From the NCBI GenBank assembly GCA_949317995.1, contig OX439040.1:22501830-22565829 (forward strand): DNA of 64,000 nucleotides, written 5' to 3'. Positions 57,484-64,000 of the stretch are shown here, one piece after another (position 1 is the stretch's first letter; every line of letters begins with the position of its first letter). Under the pieces are notes generated by a model. That model had not been told where the DNA came from and made no database searches. It saw nothing but the letters and a program-made list of their open reading frames with translations. Origin of the DNA: Acholoe squamosa. Taxonomy: Eukaryota > Annelida > Polychaeta > Phyllodocida > Polynoidae. The translations under genes and the position numbers were made by a program.

Positions 57484-59590
57484 ATTGATACAGTATTCTT
57501 TGTGAAGGTAATTAACTAAACTGCAATATACTGTCAACCGCCATTCCCAACCTTTTAGCTTTGAATTCTGGAAATACATTTTTTTTCTTTATTTTTACTC
57601 ATGAATAATTCCATGTCACCCCGCCACCACTTTTTTTTTTAAATTCCATTTCTCTTCTCTCTCAGCATTGACACATTTGGTTTTCTTTCCCTTATAACGT
57701 AAAACCTTCCATATCGATTTACACCTTTTTATCACCCGACCCTCCTCACAACAGCATATAAACACCTCCAGACTCCTTAAATCATCACTTGCATTCAAAA
57801 TGAATGAGATCTAATTGAAATTCATTAATTTGTGGGGATATACATTCATTAGCTGAGACGTAATCTATAATTAGCCTTAGATAAAATCTGCCCGGATGAT
57901 AGATGTAGCTTTTCCCCTTATAGTCTCCAGTTGCACCTGCTTGTACTAGAGACTGCTTCTATACCCCTTGCCTGCTGTAACCGGGCTTTTTCCTATACTA
58001 CTTCCATCGCAAAGCATTGCATCAGGGCTACAGTTTCTTAGACGGAGGATGGATAGAATGCGCACATGTATTTTTTTGTGTCGTTTGTCTTGATATGTAG
58101 GCATATATATAGGCTGCCCTTCTGCGTCTCTAATGTGCAGAGACATCCCAGATAGAGATAAAAGTGTTATTGTTATTGAGCCACGCCAGCCCAACTTATT
58201 TATGGCCTCTGCTGTGGGGAAGTAGTACATAGAAATGGGACATATCTACTGGCACAAGTTCTTGAGACTCAGAAAAAAACGACCCAAGTTTGGTTCTTTA
58301 CGTACCCTTTAACCAGAAGTTGACTGAATTCACACAGTGATTTTCCTATACGAAAAGATCAATGAGTGATGAACTGGTAATGAATGATTATAATTGTTTA
58401 GAGCAAACAGCAGGTGCAGCCAGTAGTCGCATTTCCCTTTCCTGCAAATTTAAGCACTCCAGTTCACGTAGTGCATAGCGTGGTAAAACGGCCGTTAAGG
58501 GTAGCAAAAATCTACAATACTGCCTCCTTTATTAAAAATGGTCAGAATCATTCAACACAACAAATCCCGCAACAGCTAGTATAGCTGTCTGTATCGATTA
58601 ATCCGCAAAGAAATTGAAGTAGTTGCGTATCACGTTGAAAATGGGTACATCTTAAATTTCTAGCATGATTCTTAAGAGCTATTAGGTGTTAATTTGGGGA
58701 GGGGTGGGGTGTATTCTGGTTAGGTAGGGAGCCTTAAGAAGTAGGGTTGGGGACGTTGTGGGAGGCCTGAGTGACCTCTTTTTTTAATCTGGAGGAGGTT
58801 TTAAATGAGGACGCCGAAGAGAATACTTAAGCAGGGAGGGGCTTGCATACGCTCCATTGTGTCAGCCTCTAGATCCCTACTAGAGCCCTCCCCCACCCAC
58901 CACTCATCCCTACCAAGTGCTCCTCCAGGGTCCCTTGCAGTGACACCTAGACTGTCAGGGAGTCACACGTCGTGTGTTTACCCCTGGCAATCAGCAGCAG
59001 CATGCTGTATTGGCCACTAGCTGGTCTGGGGCTGGTTCCTGTGGCACACACTGACAAGAACTGATAAGATGGGACCAGCATGTCCCAGCATGTTAACCAG
59101 GGACAAGGTACCCATCATGGTATGTCTTATCAGTGGGTTTTAGTTCAACCAGCGAATTCAAGATGGTGGCTCCACCAGGCCTCCATACTGAGTCCTATAT
59201 ATATGCTGTGTACCAGGCATGTACTTTAACTCTTAAAGAGACCGTATTGTGCATACAGGTACACCATGTATCATGGGGCCGCAGTGTTTAATACACTTCC
59301 AAAGAGTTTACATCAATGCAGTAACTGCGAATAGTCTCGCTATGGCCCCCCTGGGGGCAATATTGTGATCAAGGAACATTCACCTGGAGGCACCATGTAC
59401 CTTTAAAAGGCTTATGGACTTGCATGCAGTAGGCACATGCAGACCCATATAGGGTAGCAGTCAATTGATGTCTACTATACCCCATATAAACTCTGAGCCT
59501 CTTGCGATCAGGTGCTGACTATTGAACAAGTACTACTTATTTTATACCACGAAACCAATAAATAATCAATATTATACCAATAAATTCAAG
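57484..59590. other. Unassigned sequence
   Basis: No exon or bounded repeat was recognised. 57780-57890 is rich in ATTA and TAATTAG-like words. Confidence 0.3.
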
Positions 59591-59609
59591 TTGAAAACAA
59601 AAATTATTC

Positions 59610-59640
59610 CCCCTTCCCGGGACTCGAAGCCAGCCATGAC
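59610..59640 (-). other. tRNA-like B-box fragment
   Basis: On the minus strand GGCTTCGAGTCCCGGG resembles a polymerase III B box (GGTTCGANTCC). No matching A box or cloverleaf was found. It lies about 90 bp from the next tRNA-like unit. Confidence 0.35.
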
Positions 59641-59709
59641 AGTGTGTGTACACAGGTACATACACCTCGGCATACACCTCGGCGACAGCGCACACGGCGA
59701 AAAAAGATG

Positions 59710-59783
59710 CGTCCGGGCCGGGATTTGAACCGTGTACCTCTGACGGCTTGGTGCAACGCGCTAACCGCTAGACCACCGCGTCT
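59710..59783 (-). ncRNA. tRNA-derived sequence (pseudogene or SINE head)
   Basis: On the minus strand TGGTCTAGCGG (A box, plus 59766-59776) and GGTTCAAATCC (B box, plus 59722-59732) are correctly spaced. Acceptor and T-stem pairing is poor: about four of seven acceptor pairs and three of five T-stem pairs form. It is therefore more likely a tRNA-derived SINE head or pseudogene than a working tRNA gene. Confidence 0.6.
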
Positions 59784-59907
59784 CCTCCTTCAGTGCCCGT
59801 CTCGGCTTATATGTGAATGCGTCCCGCGGTTATGGTAGCGGACAGCCCGCAGTCAACTTCTTCCCATATCATATCGAGACGTGGTTTGAACCAAGTATTT
59901 CTCGTCA

Positions 59908-59978
59908 GTCCCTGTGGCGCAATGCATAGGGGGTTGGACTAGGAATCTTAGGTTGCAGGTTCGAGCCTTACCATGGCT
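59908..59978 (+). ncRNA. tRNA-like sequence, Arg/Pro-type pseudogene or SINE head
   Basis: TGGCGCAATGCATAGGG (A-box region) and GGTTCGAGCC (B box, 59958-59967) are in order. The anticodon loop CTAGGAA would give anticodon AGG, but the overall sequence resembles tRNA-Arg-derived heads. About five of seven acceptor pairs (counting wobble) and four of five anticodon-stem pairs form. Imperfect pairing argues for a pseudogene or SINE. Confidence 0.55.
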
Positions 59979-60032
59979 ATGAAATAGTCTGTTGGTTTTA
60001 ACATGTAACATATGACATGGGAGGACATGAGA

Positions 60033-60084
60033 GGCGTGCGGTTATCCTGGATAACTGCACGCCTTACCTGGATAACCGCACGCC
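60033..60084. repeat. Three-arm GC-rich inverted repeat
   Basis: GGCGTGCGGTTATCC (60033-60047) is followed after one base by its inverse GGATAACTGCACGCC (60049-60063, one mismatch), and six bases later by a second, exact inverse GGATAACCGCACGCC (60070-60084). The first arm can therefore pair with either of two partners. Confidence 0.9.
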
Positions 60085-60339
60085 TTCCAAAATTGATGTT
60101 ACAGCCTATAGGGTGTGCAATATCAACAGATATGTGGATGGGAATAACCACCAAAAAGCACTGTGTAACCAAGAAATCGTGGTATAAATCTCCTTATGGA
60201 CTGCATGATGCCTAAAAACTATATACTCATGATACATCTATGCCTTGCAAGTGAATAACATACTGGTGCACGTCATTCCTCATTTACTGTAAAAAAACTA
60301 TTTGCCCTATATTGGGCCGCTGTATTCCAAGAATTCAGA

Positions 60340-60401
60340 ACCGGTGAGTTACCCGCCTAGGGTACAGGCAGTACAACCCTGTATGGCCCCTAAAGGGTTA
60401 A
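60340..60401. mobile_element. TTAA-family fragment, right end
   Basis: CGGTGAGTTACCCGCC (palindrome), AGGCAGTACAACCCTG, then GGCCCCTAAAGGGTTAA. The order matches the 25.6-25.7 kb copy. Confidence 0.5.
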
Positions 60402-61334
60402 GTGAGCACCATCGACGGCTGCTGTATACCAGTGCATAAAGCTGTATTTCACATGCATCCAGTTCTCCTGGGAACATTTCCCCCTGGTCCTCTCACATCT
60501 TCTTCTCACCTCTCCTGCTTCCCTTGGGTATGCTAGTATTGCTACCACACAATAATACGCCTACTGAACCTGTACCCGTTCTCTCCCACTAAACCATATT
60601 CACTTCTCTCTTTATGTCCTTCCCTGGGCCCCTCCATCCTTCTATCCCCCATTTAATCCCCTTGGTTTTCTTTCCACCATCGGGTAATATGAGGAAGCGC
60701 CTGGGTCCGGGTCAGCAATTCATCAAGTCAATAGCACCGTGTTTAGTATTAAACTTTCATGGCCGACGCTGACCACTGATGGCCGCGCATGCGCATGCGT
60801 CCTGAGTACCAGTGTCCCCCTAGGAGTGGGTGACTGAGGATGGGATTGGGAATGGTGAATTGTTCTAGCCGTTAGATGTCACAGGGGATGTGGGACAGAG
60901 GGAGTGGGGATGGTACGTAGGATGAGACAATGGGGGATCCTCACGAGGCTAGCTGGGGGTAGGGGTATAGGGACAGGATGCAGGATTTTCTTCTCAAACT
61001 GTACAGATGTTATATTGTCAATTTATCCACAAAGCTGTGAAAATAGATACCGATGGGTGTATGGAAATTGGTTGACCTACAGGCGTAGTCTCATACTGAT
61101 GTGAGGAGGGTGGGACGATGTGGAGCTTCATTATGTTTGGAAGCATAGACGGGGGGGGGGAGGGGGTGATAAATCTACTTTTCTTCGGGGACAGGCTCAA
61201 ACTATGCATTTGGACCCAAAAACATGGGAAATCACAAAAATTATTTTTAATTGGGGGTAGGGGGTCAGGGGGAAGTCTGTTTTCATTCATATAACATGTA
61301 AGACACAAGAGTCATCTGACTTTAGGGTTCTGGC
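60402..61334. other. Unassigned DNA around the NRF1 site
   Basis: 60420-60720 is pyrimidine-rich, and 60780-60970 is GC-richer with the NRF1 site. Frames here have no recognisable domain. Confidence 0.3.
60784..60795. promoter_or_regulatory. NRF1-type binding site
   Basis: CGCGCATGCGCA fully matches the NRF1 consensus YGCGCAYGCGCR, and a second overlapping GCGCATGCGT follows. In animals this site is frequent in TATA-less CpG promoters. CATGGCCGACG lies about 25 bp upstream. No transcript start or exon can be shown. Confidence 0.5.
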
Positions 61335-61760
61335 CCGTATGCATAATAAGCAGACAAGGAAGTTGATTACATGGCTATGTCATATCTAGCTATGGGGGTA
61401 TGTGGCCAGGTGAGAGAAAACATGCCTCCTAGGGGGAATGACCTTTTAAGGTTTAAGTCATGGGCTTTAAATGAGATATCTTGAGCTAAAATATCACTGG
61501 TAGTTTTGCTGTAATTGCTTGTCAAACATAGGTTTGTGTGTACAACTGAAAATAGGAAATAAGCTCCAAATGCATTATATCCTATCATAAACATTTTCAG
61601 TGGAGATGGAATGATTTTAAGCATTACACTGGATTCCTCATCAAAAATTGGTCTAAAACCTTTTTTAGCATATTTGTGAGTGTTTTACCCATATACTGCC
61701 CCCCTGGTGGCCAAAATAAGTACTAAGAATCCCCCGGACGCGCGTTCTCCCCAGTTAGGC
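61335..61760. repeat. Dispersed repeat related to 32.1-32.8 kb
   Basis: Shares TGCCCCCCTGGTGGCCAAA, AAGTACTAA and upstream AAAATATCACTGGTAGTTTT words with 32250-32765. Both copies end in CCC followed by GCAGG or GGACG. Boundaries are not defined. Confidence 0.45.
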
Positions 61761-63786
61761 AACATATTATAGCCAATACCTGAAGTAGTGATAACAAGAA
61801 GTTGGCGATTAGTGGATAATTGATGATAGCTTTATTGTACAAAGTACATGCTGGTTAGATGGTAACTCAGCAAGTAGCTAGTTGGTAATGCTGGCAGGTG
61901 TACTAGCAACTGGCTGTATACACAATGACCATCAGGTGTACTACCCCTAGTGGCAGGGTGTGGTACTACTGCATACATTATAGGCGAGTATGGTATAGTG
62001 AGCAATAATGGATGTCTGTGAATGGTACAATTTAGAATATATTAATAAAGTAAAAGCGGTTGACTTCTCTACTTATCACAGCTATAATGATTATAGCAGC
62101 TATATCGAACCAGGTCATGTTGTCATGTCATCTGATCTATGATTTAGACATCGTGCTATGGGAGCTAGGTACGCTAACGCCATAAAGATTGCTCTGTGGT
62201 TAGTCTGTTTTTTGTTTTTTAAGATGATGATATTAACCAGTATCTTTTTTTTATGCAAAGAAGTAGATTGGAGAGAAACTAATTGAGTAAGACCAACTGA
62301 AATACCAATATCTGACACTTAAAGGCTATTTAGATTTGATATCCCTTTCAAAAATACAGCTGCTTATGATATCCTTAATGAAGTTATCTTTGGCTTGACC
62401 TTACAGGACTTAGGCACTAAACATCAACAAATAATCCCATACTCATAAATACTGACCATATATCCCCACACCAATCATCCAAATAGCACCTAACTTACAC
62501 ACATCCAGTCACCTTTACATCTATATTGCATGGGGTTCAATCTCCCACAGCAGAGGTTAGTGTAATATCAATAATGGGTGATGTATATACACCCTGTCGA
62601 CACTTTATAGGTAATATATACACAGCCAGTGCTTTACAGGGGTGATAGACCCTGATAGGCACTGTACACGTGTAGCAGTATACCAGTGATGTATTGGGTA
62701 CTTCAAATGGTGCTATTGCATGGGGGTAGCTGGTGATATAAAAGCTATAGTCTGGGCATACAGTGTTGAAATGGGGAGACCATCGAGGATAACCTTCATA
62801 TTTAATGATGCCTGCTGATCCATCCTTTTATAACTCCCCATACAGACGCCACGTATGATATAGCCATACTACTAATGTCCTGATACACACCATACTGTAT
62901 TGCTATAATACACACAAAGAGAATCCTGATCAAGAATAGGTGGGTTTTATTCAGTGTAAGTTCATGGAAGTGTGTTTAATGCCACATAGTTAGGAAAGGC
63001 AGGTATGTGGGTGCTGTGAACTATTTGCCCCATTTGAATGAAAATGGGGTATGCCAGAACATTCATCACATTGGACACTAAAGGGGAGAAAAGTTGGATT
63101 CATGAAGTCCACACTTTAGGGAGTGTTCATTTGTTAACAACGTGGGGAGGGGGGTTGGTGAGTTTGAGAGGTGGCGAAAAATATTTTGACAGCTCTTGAA
63201 GACCCTTCGTGATGAGGCGCGAATTGCCACGACTTGCCATGAATACCCACATTTGAGTGGGGACAATTTCTTAATATCTTACTTGTGAAAGGACAAATTT
63301 CATTTTTAATTACTTCTATAATGCATCAGAATGCACCATGTTTTTTCTCTAAGAATGTTTAAGTGACCCTTGTCACCGATGGCTCATGTATACATGCAAA
63401 CTCCTCAGTTTCTTTTTGTTTTCTCAGTTTTTCTAATATCTGTTATGGTCAATCTTTGGCCAGATATCCTTTTATAATTTATATTGGGGGGTATTAGAGT
63501 TATTTGGATACGAGGGTATCAGCCACCCTCGAAAAGCACCAAAATACACAATTTGACTTCTTAATATTCAAAATTTTCCTGGGGGAGATACTAGACCCCC
63601 CAATTTTAACCTATTAACAGCAAGTCCAACAAAAATGTTTTCATTCTTAAGGACTCGATTTATTCCACATCCAGAATTTGCATATATGTCATGGCCTGTT
63701 CTCTCACTAGACTTTATCCCCATCTCCCCTTCCCCTAACCTTTCCCCATATCTCCCCTCATCTGGAGTGGGCCTAACAAGACATAC
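61761..63786. other. Unassigned AT-rich DNA
   Basis: No exon, RNA gene or bounded repeat was recognised. 62450-62720 has loosely repeated GATATATACAC and TACACC words. Confidence 0.3.
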
Positions 63787-63905
63787 CTAACCTGACCCTG
63801 ACCTGGATGGACCCACCCTGACAGACCCGGACCAAACTGACCTGGACAGGACAGACCCAGACCAAATGGCCTCAGACTAAATGGACCTGGACTGAACCTA
63901 CTACA
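63787..63905. repeat. Degenerate GACCTGGAC-type short tandem repeat
   Basis: CCTGACCTGGATGGACC, CTGACCTGGACAGGACAG, AGACCCAGACCAAATGG and AATGGACCTGGACTGAAC follow one another with a basic unit of 10-12 bp. Confidence 0.65.
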
Positions 63906-64000
63906 ACAGACCAGAGTTCAGTGCCCGTGACACAAAAATATCTCCCTGGACCAAGTTATTTTTCAAGTTGTACCCAGTGGACTCAACTGCCAAGCCAGGC

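Noticed and set aside
59908..59978. Functional tRNA gene
   Set aside because: Acceptor stem has mismatches and the T-stem is mispaired; more consistent with a tRNA-derived repeat.

Overview
This window looks like non-coding DNA from an animal nuclear genome, probably an invertebrate and plausibly marine. That assignment is inference. It rests on AT-rich sequence with no long open reading frame on either strand (the longest is 154 codons and unrecognised), many short non-autonomous DNA transposons with intact ends, a solo LTR, tRNA-like SINE heads, satellites, and long TA microsatellites. I could not assemble any convincing host gene by eye. The window is best read as intergenic or intronic DNA whose visible structure is repeats. 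I cannot name the species.

Layout. 0-9.5 kb: unassigned DNA, then an 888-bp CACTG-ended element (4.1-5.0 kb) and a 968-bp terminal-inverted-repeat element built of AAATTGGACC motifs (8.5-9.5 kb). 10.3-14.1 kb: a short CACTG-like element, two long near-perfect foldbacks (10.55 and 11.74 kb), and a 1.63-kb hAT-like transposon carrying a decayed transposase fragment. 15.4-22.05 kb: a TTAA element split by a nested small transposon; a 38-bp satellite (18.07-20.03 kb) interrupted by a clean TTAA-flanked MITE; two tandem arrays in opposite orientation (20.0-21.2 kb); 82-bp and 80-bp tandem repeats; and a compact segment that folds into a three-way junction next to a 24-bp perfect palindrome (21.86-22.04 kb). 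23.4-23.7 kb: a solo LTR with a 5-bp target duplication, on the minus strand.

27.5-28.05 kb: a 35-bp minisatellite. 30.7 and 52.1 kb: two copies of one CAGGGATGT-ended MITE family with about 6-bp target duplications. 37.4-39.8 kb: CpG-rich DNA that might hold regulatory sequence or a first exon, but no gene is demonstrated. 46.4-47.0 kb: a degenerate minisatellite between inverted GTACTTAC-rich flanks. 52.5-53.8 kb: two more TTAA elements. 54.6-55.0 kb: a 63-bp tandem repeat with a TA run. 56.5-56.8 kb: a terminal-inverted-repeat element. 59.6-60.1 kb: a cluster of tRNA-like sequences and a three-arm GC-rich hairpin. 60.78 kb: a strong NRF1-type site.

The main unifying observation is a dispersed repeat family with TTAA-CCC ends (piggyBac-like). 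Its interior keeps a palindrome of the form GGTGAGTNACTCACC followed by TGCATTNNTGCATCATG. Copies or fragments recur at least a dozen times, and the 38-bp satellite monomer closely matches the end of this element. The satellite therefore looks like an amplified transposon terminus.
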